Source: Ruminiclostridium hungatei (GTDB lineage: Bacteria; Bacillota; Clostridia; Acetivibrionales; DSM-1351). Taken from it: a DNA stretch of 64,000 nt. Shown here piece after piece: positions 34,558-43,976 of the stretch (positions are counted from its first letter, which is position 1; the number at the start of each line of letters is the position of its first letter). The notes under the pieces were generated by a model, which saw only the letters and a program-made list of their open reading frames with translations, was not told the DNA's origin and ran no database searches. Location: NCBI RefSeq assembly GCF_002051585.1, contig NZ_MZGX01000011.1, positions 84,496-148,495 on the forward strand, read 5' to 3'. The position numbers and the translations under genes were made by a program.

Positions 34558-35745
34558 ATGCAAAAGAAAATTATATTTGTAATAAGGAACCTGGAGGTGG
34601 GCGGAATAGAAACCTCCTTTATAAAGCTGGTAAACCTGCTGCCTCTGTATGATATAACTCTGCTCATCACCCACAAGGATACGAGCTTATTAAATCAGAT
34701 TAAAAGAAAAATAAATGTAATTTATTCTCCTGTTGAAGACTACGGCCTCTTTTCAAAAGCACTCAAATCCCTTGTGCGGTTCAAGGATGTAAAAAATTCT
34801 ATCTGTTACATAATTCTGCGCCTGCTTCAAGGCATAATGAACAAACCCTTCATGGCAAGGGAATTTGTTTTGAGGAATGCTGTTGATTTAGAAGAAGTAT
34901 ATGATACTGCCATTGTTTATGACGGCGGTATGCGCAATACTACCTTGCTGACGGTAAACCATATAAAGGCCCGCAAGAAAATCATGTGGGTCCATGAAGA
35001 ATATAAAATAAAAGACAGGAAAAAATTGCGTGTTTATTTAAAATATTTTTTAAAATTTGATAAGATTTTTTGTGTGTCAAGGTTCGCCAAGGACAGCTTC
35101 ATAGGGGTGTTTCCAGAGCTATATCCAAGGACTGATATTCTGTATAATTTAATAAGCAAGGAAGTTATCCGGAGCTGTTATGTGCCGCAGGAAAATATTT
35201 TTAACTATAATGGCATCAAGCTTCTTTCGGTTGGACGGCTGCATCTGTTAAAAGGTCAGATGTTACTGCCATATGTTATCGATAAATTAAAGAAAGACGG
35301 ATATGTATTCAAATGGTATTTAGTGGGGGACGGACCTTTAAGACCGGAGCTTGAGAAGCTGATAAAAAAATATGGAATTGAAGAAGAACTGATTTTGCTG
35401 GGCAATAAAATTAATCCGTATCCATATTTTCACGACTGTGATTTTTATGTGCAGCCTTCTTTTACAGAGGGCTTTTGTATTACACTTTTAGAGGCCATGT
35501 GTTTCAACAAGCCCATTGTAACTGCTGATTTCCTGACGGCCAGAGAGTTTGTGGTGAATAATGAAACGGGAATAATTGTGGACTGTGACAGCGAGAGTAT
35601 ATACAGAGGGATAAAAGGGCTTATGGACTCCAGAGAAACAACTGCAAGGCTTATTGAAAATTTAAAGCAAATGGAGATTAACACCTATTCGGAAATTGAT
35701 AAATTGGTAAATGTCATTGAAGGCCTGGAGGAACATGGAGGGTAA
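34558..35745 (+). CDS. Glycosyltransferase family 4
   Basis: This enzyme (395 aa) shows VIRNLEVGGIETSFIKLVNLL, VSRFAKDSFI, LYNLISKE, LSVGRLHLLKGQMLLPYVI, LVGDGPLRPELEKL and PSFTEGFCITLLEAMCFNKPIV, the usual GT-B/GT4 set. The ATG at 34558 is preceded by AAGGAG; the earlier in-frame ATG at 34525 has no RBS. It begins a second run in the cluster after a 222-bp gap that contains two hairpins (about 34344-34370 and 34404-34434) and the leader micro-ORFs. Confidence 0.88.
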   Translation: MQKKIIFVIRNLEVGGIETSFIKLVNLLPLYDITLLITHKDTSLLNQIKRKINVIYSPVEDYGLFSKALKSLVRFKDVKNSICYIILRLLQGIMNKPFMAREFVLRNAVDLEEVYDTAIVYDGGMRNTTLLTVNHIKARKKIMWVHEEYKIKDRKKLRVYLKYFLKFDKIFCVSRFAKDSFIGVFPELYPRTDILYNLISKEVIRSCYVPQENIFNYNGIKLLSVGRLHLLKGQMLLPYVIDKLKKDGYVFKWYLVGDGPLRPELEKLIKKYGIEEELILLGNKINPYPYFHDCDFYVQPSFTEGFCITLLEAMCFNKPIVTADFLTAREFVVNNETGIIVDCDSESIYRGIKGLMDSRETTARLIENLKQMEINTYSEIDKLVNVIEGLEEHGG

Positions 35746-35746
35746 A

Positions 35747-36922
35747 ATGAAGATCTTATTTTATGCAAATGGGAACTCTGAAAATCATGGCTGTGAGGCG
35801 ATTACGCGTTCAAGCCTTCAGATGCTTTGCAAAAAAAACGACCATATTGTCATCACCACCCAGAAAATGGAGGCGGAATATAAATATGGTACTTCAAAGC
35901 TGGGGAGCTATATGGCATATCCCTATATGAGACAGGTAAGCATTCCGGGTAAAGTGGTTAATAAACTGACAGGGATATTGCTGAAAAAAAGCTTTTTTTC
36001 AGGTAAGTACCGTTATGACCGGCTGATAAAGCAATTAGACAATATAGATGTTGGAATCTCCATAGGCGGAGATAATTACTGCTATTCGGACCAGGATTGG
36101 TTAATAAGGCATAACCGCATCATCAGGGCCAGAGGGATAAAAACGGTACTCTGGGGCTGTTCCCTAAGTGAAGAAGTACTTGAAGCCAAGGCTATACAGG
36201 ATGATATGAGAGGCTTTTCCTTGATTATGGCCAGGGAGTCCATTACATATGCTGCACTTATGAAGCACGGAATCACCCGAAATACAAAGTTGTATCCCGA
36301 CCCGGCTTTCACGTTGAGGAGCATTCAACTGGAGTTGTCCGAAGGTTTTATTGAGAACGAAACCATAGGTATTAATATGAGTCCTCTTGTCCAGATGCTG
36401 GAACATGGCCGGGGTGTGATATACAATAACTATCATAAGCTTGTGCAGTATATCCTTGAACATACCGCGTACCAGGTGGCTCTGATTCCCCATGTGGTAT
36501 GGAAGAGCAGCAATGACCTGGAACCTTTGAAGCGGCTTTACCGTGAATTTAGTGCCACCGGGAGGGTTGTGCTGGTCGGGGACCATAACTGTATGGAGTT
36601 AAAAGGCTATATCTCACGCTGCCGCATGTTTATCGGCGCCCGGACACATGCAACCATTGCGGCCTACTCCACTTGTGTTCCCACACTTGTACTGGGATAT
36701 TCGGTGAAATCCAGGGGAATAGCAAAGGATATTTTCGGCACATATGAAAACTATGTATTGCCTGTACAGGCTTTACGCCGTGAGGACGACCTGATAAAGG
36801 CTTTTATATGGCTCAGTGAGCATGAGGACGAAATAAGAAAGCATTTGGAACAATGCATGCCTGCTTATATCTCTCAAGCATGGGGTGCCGTTGATGAAAT
36901 AAGGGAACTGGTGGGAGAATGA
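35747..36922 (+). CDS. Polysaccharide pyruvyl transferase family protein
   Basis: The 391-aa protein starts KILFYANGNSENHGCEAITRSSLQML. It later has GISIGGDNYCYSD, VLWGCSLSE, IMARESITYAALMKHGI, YPDPAFTL, LIPHVVW and FIGARTHATIAAYSTCVPTLVLGYSVKS, the pattern of the CsaB/PS_pyruv_trans family. Such enzymes add acidic pyruvate ketals to sugars. GGAGGG precedes the ATG, one base after the previous stop codon. It would give the polymer a negative charge. Confidence 0.88.
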   Translation: MKILFYANGNSENHGCEAITRSSLQMLCKKNDHIVITTQKMEAEYKYGTSKLGSYMAYPYMRQVSIPGKVVNKLTGILLKKSFFSGKYRYDRLIKQLDNIDVGISIGGDNYCYSDQDWLIRHNRIIRARGIKTVLWGCSLSEEVLEAKAIQDDMRGFSLIMARESITYAALMKHGITRNTKLYPDPAFTLRSIQLELSEGFIENETIGINMSPLVQMLEHGRGVIYNNYHKLVQYILEHTAYQVALIPHVVWKSSNDLEPLKRLYREFSATGRVVLVGDHNCMELKGYISRCRMFIGARTHATIAAYSTCVPTLVLGYSVKSRGIAKDIFGTYENYVLPVQALRREDDLIKAFIWLSEHEDEIRKHLEQCMPAYISQAWGAVDEIRELVGE

Positions 36923-36923
36923 T

Positions 36924-38465
36924 ATGTCGAGACTGGAAAATACCGCTAAAAACTTTATATGGTCTACCATAAGTACATTACTGGGTGCGTTGATAGGCTT
37001 TGTTTCACGGACTGTATTCATCCATGTGTTAGGTACTGATTATCTCGGGGTCAACGGATTATTTACCAATCTTCTCACAATGCTTTCGTTTACGGAATTG
37101 GGAATAGGTGCGGCCATTAATTTCAGCCTGTACAAGCCTCTGGCATTAAATGACATTGAACAAATCAAGTCATTAATGAATTTTTATAAGAAGGCATACG
37201 GCATAATTGCAGGTATCATTACTGTTCTGGGGCTGATTTTGCTGCCGTTTATAAAGTTATTCATAACCGGCGGAGAGGGAATTCAAAATATCTATCTTAT
37301 ATATTTAATATTTCTATTTAATACATCCTACTCCTATTTGTTTACATATAAACGCACATTGCTTTTTGCAGATCAGAAATCGTATCTGATTACCAATATT
37401 CAGATGGTTATCAACATACTTACTTTGCTTATCCAATTGGCCATACTGCTTGTTTTTAAAAATTACATTGCTTACCTGGCAAGTATGGTGGTCATCGGTG
37501 TATTGCAAAACTTTTATGTAAATGGATATATAAATAAGAGGTATCCATATCTTCTGGAAAAGAAAGTACAAAACCTGTCAAAGGAAAACAGAGCGTCAAT
37601 TCTGAAGAATGTTAAAGCCCTCCTGCTCCATAAGATGGGGGATTTATGCATCAATCAGACAGACAACATCATTATATCTTCATTTATTAATATCACAGTT
37701 GTAGGACTGGTATCAAATTATTACCTGATAATCAATACCGTAAACTCCTTCCTGGTGAATTTATTCAATGCGGCCAATGCAAGTTGGGGACATTTGATTG
37801 CTACAGAAACAGAGGAAAAAAGACTGGACATTTTTAATGGTTATAATTTCCTGGCGTTTTGCTTTTTCGGATGGGCAAGTATATGTTTTTATAACTTATT
37901 GAATCCTTTTATCACCTTGTGGATTGGAGAAGACAAATTAATCGGCCAGGGAATAGTCAATCTGGTAATTATCAATTTTTATGTGACCGGTATGCGTATA
38001 CCCCTGGCGAATATTAAAGCCGCGGCAGGTGTATATTTCCAGGACAGGTTTGTATCGCTGATACAGGCGGCAATAAACCTTGTCATTTCAATCGTCAGTG
38101 TCAGGTATTTAGGTTTGGCAGGGGTATTTATGGGGAGTGTTGTCAGCAGCCTGCTTGTTCCCTGCTGGTATAGGCCTATTGTAGTGTATAGATACGTACT
38201 TGCGGCTTCCCCTAAAACCTATTTTACAAAATATGTTTGTTATGCACTGATTACAGGGGTTAATACAGGTATTACTTCAGCCCTGTCCACCTGGTTGTTC
38301 AAAAACGGTATTACCTGGGTTTCGGTTTCCGGTACGGGAATAATTTGTACTGTCATCCCATTCATAGTGATATGTTTGTGTTTCAGGCATACAAAAGAAT
38401 ACCGGTATGTTAAAGGACTTGTAAAGACGCTGGCTTATGATCGCGTGCTGAAAAGATTTATTTAA
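36924..38465 (+). CDS. Wzx-like polysaccharide flippase
   Basis: This 513-aa membrane protein has about 12-14 hydrophobic helices of the MOP/polysaccharide transporter type. Recognisable are the start FIWSTISTLLGALIGFVSRTVFIHVLGTDYLGVNGLF and the later INASWGHLIATE-like and LANIKAAAGVYFQDR segments. It should flip lipid-linked repeats across the membrane for polymerisation by the Wzy-like protein. It begins one base after the previous stop, so the two are co-translated. Confidence 0.9.
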   Translation: MSRLENTAKNFIWSTISTLLGALIGFVSRTVFIHVLGTDYLGVNGLFTNLLTMLSFTELGIGAAINFSLYKPLALNDIEQIKSLMNFYKKAYGIIAGIITVLGLILLPFIKLFITGGEGIQNIYLIYLIFLFNTSYSYLFTYKRTLLFADQKSYLITNIQMVINILTLLIQLAILLVFKNYIAYLASMVVIGVLQNFYVNGYINKRYPYLLEKKVQNLSKENRASILKNVKALLLHKMGDLCINQTDNIIISSFINITVVGLVSNYYLIINTVNSFLVNLFNAANASWGHLIATETEEKRLDIFNGYNFLAFCFFGWASICFYNLLNPFITLWIGEDKLIGQGIVNLVIINFYVTGMRIPLANIKAAAGVYFQDRFVSLIQAAINLVISIVSVRYLGLAGVFMGSVVSSLLVPCWYRPIVVYRYVLAASPKTYFTKYVCYALITGVNTGITSALSTWLFKNGITWVSVSGTGIICTVIPFIVICLCFRHTKEYRYVKGLVKTLAYDRVLKRFI

Positions 38466-38484
38466 AGGAGGCAAGGTTCCGGGC

Positions 38485-39576
38485 ATGGATATGAATAAAT
38501 ATAACTTATCAGTGATAGTTCCTGTATATAACACAGGCAGGTATTTGGAAAGATGCCTGAGTTCTTTAACAAGCCAGACCCTTGAAAATATAGAAATAGT
38601 CGTGGTCAATGACGGGTCCACAGATAATAGTCCCGGTATAATCAAAAGTTTCAGCAGGAATTATGAAAATATAAAGGTAATTACAACGCAAAATTCAGGG
38701 ATTAGTACTGCCCGCAGGATTGGTATTGAAAATGCAGCGTCGGAATATATTTGCTTTGTTGACAGCGATGATTTTGTTGCCGAAGATTTCTGTATGCAGT
38801 TGTACAACGCTGTTTCAATAAATGCTGCAGACTGCGGTGAGTGCGGTTATTACAGCTTTTCAGATTTACGGATGAAAACAAATTATTTGTTCCAGGACAA
38901 TTTAACTTTAGGCAGAGAAGAGTTCAGGGATTTAATCATAAAAGGTAATATAATTGCCGGAAGACAGCCCTCCTTTATGTGGAATAAAATCTATAAGAAA
39001 GAAATTATTGTTTCTTATGTCCTGGATTATGGTGAATGTGCCTTGGAGGACTATTTATTCAATATGCAGTATTACGCAGGTGTCACCAAATATGTATACA
39101 TTAACAAGCCTCTCTATTATTACAGGGGGACATTGAACAGCATCACAAAAACATTTAATCCCCGGCTGTTTGATATCCTGCTGAAGGTCCAGGAATATAA
39201 AGAGGGGTATATGCAAGCCCTGGGATTAAATGACGAGGAATGCAGACAAGCAAGTTATAGCTGGTTTATGGGCTATATCGGAAGGATTGTTTACCGTGTG
39301 TATGTATACAAAAATGCATTCAGCAGGAAACAAAAAAAAGAATTGGTTGTGAGAATGCTGACAAACCCCAAGGTGCTTATGGTTGCCGGAAACATAAAAT
39401 TAGTGCCCGGATGTGAGGAAGAAGGTTTTATACTGCAAGTAAAAAATAAACTATTCGATAAGATTATTTTTAAACAGATTATTTATAAAAATAAGGCTCA
39501 AATAATAAAAGTTATCAGAAAGTTATTGCCGAAAAAGTACAAAAGTCTGTATACCAACAGTTCGGGCAGTTTATAG
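38485..39576 (+). CDS. Glycosyltransferase family 2
   Basis: This 363-aa GT-A enzyme has LSVIVPVYNTGRYLERCLSSL, VVVNDGSTDNSP, SGISTARRIGIENA and FVDSDDFVAEDF (the DxD-type site), then a C-terminal helical part of ~130 residues rich in Lys. Start at 38485 or the ATG six bases later; AAAGGAGG lies upstream. It is the last gene of the exopolysaccharide cluster, followed by a hairpin and the MITE-like element. Confidence 0.88.
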   Translation: MDMNKYNLSVIVPVYNTGRYLERCLSSLTSQTLENIEIVVVNDGSTDNSPGIIKSFSRNYENIKVITTQNSGISTARRIGIENAASEYICFVDSDDFVAEDFCMQLYNAVSINAADCGECGYYSFSDLRMKTNYLFQDNLTLGREEFRDLIIKGNIIAGRQPSFMWNKIYKKEIIVSYVLDYGECALEDYLFNMQYYAGVTKYVYINKPLYYYRGTLNSITKTFNPRLFDILLKVQEYKEGYMQALGLNDEECRQASYSWFMGYIGRIVYRVYVYKNAFSRKQKKELVVRMLTNPKVLMVAGNIKLVPGCEEEGFILQVKNKLFDKIIFKQIIYKNKAQIIKVIRKLLPKKYKSLYTNSSGSL

Positions 39577-39595
39577 GTTATTTTTGGATAAAGAA

Positions 39596-39640
39596 AAAAC
39601 TGTACTTTGGCGGATTAATGTCCGTCAGGTACAGCTTTTA
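39596..39640 (+). terminator. Terminator of the exopolysaccharide cluster
   Basis: A stem CTGTACTTTGGCGGA / TCCGTCAGGTACAG (one bulge, one G-T pair), with an AATG loop and A run before and CTTTTAG after, lies 20 bp past the last glycosyltransferase gene. It is well placed to end the cluster transcript. Confidence 0.65.
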
Positions 39641-39646
39641 GTTAAA

Positions 39647-39972
39647 TTAACCTTTAGTGCTAGTTAAAAATGTGGTAACAGTCCGAAAATGTTACTCACT
39701 CCCGGACGAGCTTCAAATAAATGCTTGTATATAACGCTTTTGGCGAAATTGTATACCTTACAGCACGCTTTTTAGCCGTCGCAGCAACTCGACCATCCAG
39801 GTCTCGAGTGCTGCTTAAATTGACATCCTGTCAATTTAACTGCCAAATCAGCATGCTGTAAGCCTACAATTTCAGCAAAAAGCTTTTAATCATACTGCGC
39901 ATTTCTTTAAAGTCGTCCTCGCGTGAGCGAACTTGTCTCTTAAAGACTTTATTAACTAGCACTACAGGTTAA
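39647..39972. mobile_element. MITE-like element (family B), full copy
   Basis: The element has terminal inverted repeats of about 22 bp (TTAACCTTTAGTGCTAGTTAA and, at the other end, TTAACTAGCACTACAGGTTAA) bounded by TTAA at both sides, which may be a target duplication. Inside, further inverted repeats suggest one long folded structure: GCTTTTGGCGAAATTGTA with TACAATTTCAGCAAAAAGC, and GCAGCAACTCGA with TCTCGAGTGCTGC. It carries no ORF. It lies 29 bp downstream of the glnN stop codon, so it may also end glnN transcripts. Relatives are at 4671-4780 and 50804-50846. Confidence 0.78.
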
Positions 39973-40001
39973 ATTAATATAAAAATCTCATATATAAAAA
40001 T

Positions 40002-42095
40002 CTATATATTGAATAAAATATCCGCGTAGGTGGGGAACGGCCACAGCTTTGCATCAACTATGCATTCAAGTTTATCTGCCGCTGCCCTTAACCTGCCCAT
40101 CTGTACAAACACTTCAGTCCTGTAGTACATAGCCTGGGAGAAGGTATCCTGGTCGGGCTCCTGGGCCTTGGCAACCTTTTCGTCCAGAAGGGTGATTTCT
40201 TTTTTCAGCTGGGCGGTAAGAGCGGCCACCTCTTGTAAAAGCTCTGCATTGGCACTGATATCTGCATCAATACCACAGCTCTTGATCTGGTTTATGGAGT
40301 TTGCAACCTGGGCGCCGAAGCTGATTGCCGCAGGAAGAATCTGCCTCCTTGACATCTCCAGCATGGTCAGGGCTTCAATATTAATGGTCTTTATATATTT
40401 TTCAAGGGATATTTCATATCTTGAATGCATTTCCACCCTGCTGAAAACCTTGTGCTTTTCCATTACAGAGAGATTTTTCTCGTCCATCAGGCATTTGATG
40501 GCTTCAACATAGCTTTTGATATTGGGAAGTCCTCTTTTTTCGGCTTCAGCTACCCAATCCTCCGAATAACCGTTGCCGTTGAATATAATACGTCCGTTTT
40601 TCTTAACAACTTCTTTAATAATATTGTTGACTTCAGTATCCAGATCCCCGGACTTTTCAATTCTGTCTGCAAACTGTTCCAGCACCTCTGCAACAATGGT
40701 GTTCAGGAAGAAGTTCGAGGAGGCGATGGAGGCTGAGGAGCCTACCATTCGGAATTCGAATTTGTTGCCTGTAAAAGCAAAGGGGGAGGTTCTGTTTCTG
40801 TCTGTAGTATCCTTTGGAAGAGCAGGAAGTGTCGACACGCCTACAGTCAGCTTTCCGGCCTTATTGGCGCTGATATCTTCACCGGCAGCTATCTGGTCAA
40901 GTATTTTTGTAAGTTCATCCCCCAGGAAAATTGAGATTATTGCCGGAGGTGCTTCGTTCGCTCCAAGCCTGTGGTCATTGCCCGGATTGCCGGCTGCCAG
41001 CCTTAAAAGATCCGCGTATTCGTCAACGGCTTTTATTACCGCACACAGGAATATGAGGAACTGTGCGTTTTCGTGAGGAGTCTTGCCGGGATCAAGCAGA
41101 TTCTGACCGTCATTTGTAGACAAGGACCAGTTGTTATGTTTTCCGGAGCCATTAACTCCCGCAAATGGTTTTTCGTGAAGCAGGCAGACAAGTCCGTGTC
41201 TTAAAGCTACCGATTTCAGCAGCTCCATGGTGAGCTGGTTGTGGTCTGTAGCTATATTGGCGGTGGTGAATATGGGAGCAAGCTCATGCTGGGCAGGAGC
41301 GACCTCATTGTGTTCTGTCTTTGCTGAAATGCCCAGCTTCCACAATTCATCATCCAGATCCTTCATAAAGGCGGAAACACGTTCCTTGATGCTGCCATAG
41401 TAGTGATCTTCCATCTCCTGGCCTTTGGGCGCCTTTGCGCCAAAAAGGGTACGGCCTGTGAAAATCAAGTCCTTTCGCTTATCATAAAGCTTCTTATCAA
41501 TAAGGAAATATTCCTGTTCAGGTCCCACAGTGGAGGTAACCTTGGAAACCTTCTCGTTGCCAAATAGGCGAAGTACTCTTACCGCATTCTTGGAAAGGCA
41601 TTCCATAGATCTTAGCAAGGGGGTTTTCTTGTCAAGGGTTTCACCGGTGTAGGAACAGAAGGCAGTAGGAATATAGAGGGTGTTATTTTTTATGAAGGCC
41701 GGAGAGGTACAGTCCCAGGCGGTATAACCTCTCGCCTCGAAGGTGACTCTGAGTCCGCCTGAGGGGAAGGAGGAACCGTCGGCTTCACCCTTTATAAGTT
41801 CCTTGCCTGAGAATTCCAGAATAACCTTACCATCCTCGGTGGGATTGATAAAGGCATCGTGCTTTTCAGCCGTAATGCCTGTCATGGGCTGAAACCAATG
41901 AGTATAGTGGGTAGCCCCTTTTTCAATGGCCCAATCCTTCATACAGCTTGAAACTACCTCTGCAATCTCCAGAGTAAGGGGAAGCCCTTCGTCAATGGTT
42001 TTTCTGATAGACTTGTAGGTAGCCTTTGGAAGTCGTTCTCTCATTATCGAATCGTTAAATACATTGGAACCAAAAATTTCACTTAAATGACTCAT
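40002..42095 (-). CDS. glnN: Type III glutamine synthetase
   Basis: This 697-aa enzyme makes glutamine from glutamate and ammonia with ATP. Its length and motifs are those of GSIII, the dodecameric type of Bacteroides and many Clostridia: [88 protein letters not shown] and [29 protein letters not shown] precedes the ATG. It is monocistronic, with a folded leader upstream and a MITE-like element downstream. No nitrogen regulator gene lies nearby. Confidence 0.96.
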   Translation of the reverse strand: MSHLSEIFGSNVFNDSIMRERLPKATYKSIRKTIDEGLPLTLEIAEVVSSCMKDWAIEKGATHYTHWFQPMTGITAEKHDAFINPTEDGKVILEFSGKELIKGEADGSSFPSGGLRVTFEARGYTAWDCTSPAFIKNNTLYIPTAFCSYTGETLDKKTPLLRSMECLSKNAVRVLRLFGNEKVSKVTSTVGPEQEYFLIDKKLYDKRKDLIFTGRTLFGAKAPKGQEMEDHYYGSIKERVSAFMKDLDDELWKLGISAKTEHNEVAPAQHELAPIFTTANIATDHNQLTMELLKSVALRHGLVCLLHEKPFAGVNGSGKHNNWSLSTNDGQNLLDPGKTPHENAQFLIFLCAVIKAVDEYADLLRLAAGNPGNDHRLGANEAPPAIISIFLGDELTKILDQIAAGEDISANKAGKLTVGVSTLPALPKDTTDRNRTSPFAFTGNKFEFRMVGSSASIASSNFFLNTIVAEVLEQFADRIEKSGDLDTEVNNIIKEVVKKNGRIIFNGNGYSEDWVAEAEKRGLPNIKSYVEAIKCLMDEKNLSVMEKHKVFSRVEMHSRYEISLEKYIKTINIEALTMLEMSRRQILPAAISFGAQVANSINQIKSCGIDADISANAELLQEVAALTAQLKKEITLLDEKVAKAQEPDQDTFSQAMYYRTEVFVQMGRLRAAADKLECIVDAKLWPFPTYADILFNI

Positions 42096-42209
42096 AAATC
42101 ACCTCATAAATAAATTTAGAAGTAACTCCTCCGGAAACATTTATTGCCGAAGACTGCCTGCAGGGTAGTCTCACTGAAAGAAGCCACTTGAATTAACATT
42201 AACCTTACC

Positions 42210-42263
42210 GCCGGCTTGACATTGGTTATGGGCAAAAATACAAGCCCTGTCTCATAAGCCGGC
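42210..42263 (-). promoter_or_regulatory. Structured RNA leader of glnN
   Basis: On the minus strand, 115 nt before glnN, a perfect 8-bp stem (GCCGGCTT / AAGCCGGC, closed again by GACA/TGTC and GGGC/GCCC) forms a three-step hairpin. It is not followed by a T run, so it is not a simple terminator. I do not recognise it as the known glutamine (glnA) riboswitch or an ANTAR-type twin hairpin. It could be a new control element or a dyad for a DNA-binding protein. Confidence 0.5.
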
Positions 42264-42585
42264 ACTTATTACACTAAATATATACTATTACAAGATACAA
42301 TTTTTTATTAATAATTGCAAGAGAAAAATACGTGTGCGTCTTTTTAAACAAGCATATTTAAATGTAATGAAAGTTAATAGCCTGATATAAGCGGATTGTA
42401 TAAAAACAATATGCATGATGGCATTAGTATTTATTCTATAAAATGCAATAAGCCTGAAAATTTGATTCAAAAAAATCATTAAGCATATTCCCTGTGTCAG
42501 GGAAATTAAAAATACGGGTATTTGTGTGCTATAATACATATAACGTGTAGCATGGAATTGCAGATAACACAGGATTCCTGCTAGT

Positions 42586-42612
42586 GTTTGTAACATCTGA
42601 AACGTATATTGA
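42586..42612 (+). repeat. Half copy of palindromic repeat family A
   Basis: The sequence TGTTTGTAACATCTGAAACGTATATTG matches the left arm and first inner bases of the copy at 23688, after which similarity ends. It lies right before the transglutaminase-like gene, as copy 2 lies before the exopolysaccharide genes. Being short, the match could be partly chance. Confidence 0.45.
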
Positions 42613-42650
42613 CCAATAGAGACATTTATTTGATCAAGGTGGTAGATTTT

Positions 42651-43850
42651 TTGAATAATATTGATTTCAATCCGGTCAGCTTAATATTGATAATACCTGT
42701 AATATTTATACTTGCAGCGTCGTTTTTCACTCCTTTTAGCCGTGACCGGATTATTAACGGATTTTATTCCATTGTTAATAATATGGAGTTTATAGCAGCC
42801 CTGCTGATAGCACTTTTTATGACAAAGGGCATACTGTTCGACAGGAGCAACCTTGTTTTCAAAACCATATACGATTGGCTTCCCGCTGCCGTCAAAGCCA
42901 GTCTGGACGCGAACAATATCTATACTTATCTGTGTGCCGCATTTATAATACTCATTGTTGTCGTACTGATATTACGACTGGCTACATACCCTTTATACAA
43001 TTATGTATTCGAAGGAGCTGCAAATCGCATATACAAGGCCATGAGCTCTTTGAGCACCTTTTCCAAAAGGCTGGTTTCCTTTTTTTGCAGCATACCGAAG
43101 GCTTTGGTTACTCTCATCTGTCTCAGCTTTATATTTTATTTTTTCTCATATTATTTTACCGTACCGGGACTGTCAAAATATATAGATGAATCAAAAGTGC
43201 TGAATACAGTGTATGATACCGCCTTAAAACCTGTGGTGGATTCCGATATCGCCAAGAAAATACCCGTTATCATTAATGACCAGTTTAACAAGCAGGAGGA
43301 ATTAAGCACACAGAGGGCAAAGATAGCAGAAAATATCAAGGATGCCCTGGGAAATTACAATATAAAGGTGATTCAGTATTTCAACGGAGTCACTCTGGAT
43401 GATGCTGTCAAGTCAACTCCTGAAATAGATAAGCTGGCTCTCGAACTCACAAAAAATACAGAGGGCGACTATGATAAAAGTAAAAAACTGTACAGGTGGA
43501 TTACCGGCAACATAAAATACGATTACGAAAAGGCCAGAAAGATAGCAAAGGAAACCAGGGATACCCAATCAGGGACCATTATATGCTTTGAAACCAGGCA
43601 AGGTATCTGTTTCGATTATTCAAGCCTGTTTATTTCAATGTGCAGAGCTAACGGCATAAAGGTCAGGCTGGTGACGGGGCTTGGATACAGCGGGCTTGCG
43701 TGGGGTGATCATGCCTGGAATCAATTCTACGATTCTCAGGCAAAAAGCTGGGTTAATGTTGATTGTACCTTTGGAGTCAGCGGAAATTACTTTGATATCT
43801 CCAAATTTTATCTGGACCATAAAAATGAAGAAATTCAGGGAGAGTGGTGA
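42651..43850 (+). CDS. Membrane protein with transglutaminase-like domain
   Basis: The 399-aa protein has about four N-terminal membrane helices (~8-30, 45-62, 90-115, 150-172), then an outside transglutaminase-like (papain-fold) domain. The catalytic triad is visible: Cys320 in RQGICFDYSSLF, His354 in GDHAWNQFY and Asp371 in VNVDCTFG. This family crosslinks, cleaves or deamidates proteins or peptides; the substrate here is unknown. I prefer the TTG at 42651 because AAGGTGG lies 8 bp upstream; the upstream TTG at 42609 lacks an RBS. The product of the kinase gene downstream could sense related signals, but that is speculation. Confidence 0.8.
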   Translation: MNNIDFNPVSLILIIPVIFILAASFFTPFSRDRIINGFYSIVNNMEFIAALLIALFMTKGILFDRSNLVFKTIYDWLPAAVKASLDANNIYTYLCAAFIILIVVVLILRLATYPLYNYVFEGAANRIYKAMSSLSTFSKRLVSFFCSIPKALVTLICLSFIFYFFSYYFTVPGLSKYIDESKVLNTVYDTALKPVVDSDIAKKIPVIINDQFNKQEELSTQRAKIAENIKDALGNYNIKVIQYFNGVTLDDAVKSTPEIDKLALELTKNTEGDYDKSKKLYRWITGNIKYDYEKARKIAKETRDTQSGTIICFETRQGICFDYSSLFISMCRANGIKVRLVTGLGYSGLAWGDHAWNQFYDSQAKSWVNVDCTFGVSGNYFDISKFYLDHKNEEIQGEW

Positions 43851-43976
43851 TACATATATCCTAAATTTTTTTGGGAAAGTCCTAAAATATTTAGAATATA
43901 TAGAAATTAATGTAAATAAGTAGTAAAATTAATCCTGAATATAAAGTGATGCTTTTTATGATAGGGGATTAAAAAA

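Larger units (their letters stand above)
42096..42650. other. Intergenic region between divergent glnN and the transglutaminase-like gene
   Basis: About 550 bp hold no convincing gene; a 102-codon minus-strand frame here has no RBS and an unlikely composition. The stretch contains the glnN leader hairpin (42210-42263), an AT-rich part (42264-42480) that must carry the divergent promoters, and half of a family A repeat (42586-42612). Confidence 0.6.

Noticed and set aside
40573..41076. 167-codon plus-strand frame inside glnN
   Set aside because: Antisense shadow of a highly conserved enzyme; no RBS, no family.
42120..42180. Small hairpin (GACTACC / GGCAGTC) near the glnN start as ANTAR-type target
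   Set aside because: ANTAR targets need twin stems with a six-base A1/G4 loop; here the loop is five bases and only one stem is seen.
42288..42596. 102-codon minus-strand frame upstream of glnN
   Set aside because: It lies in AT-rich promoter DNA, has no RBS and no protein-like pattern beyond random hydrophobics.
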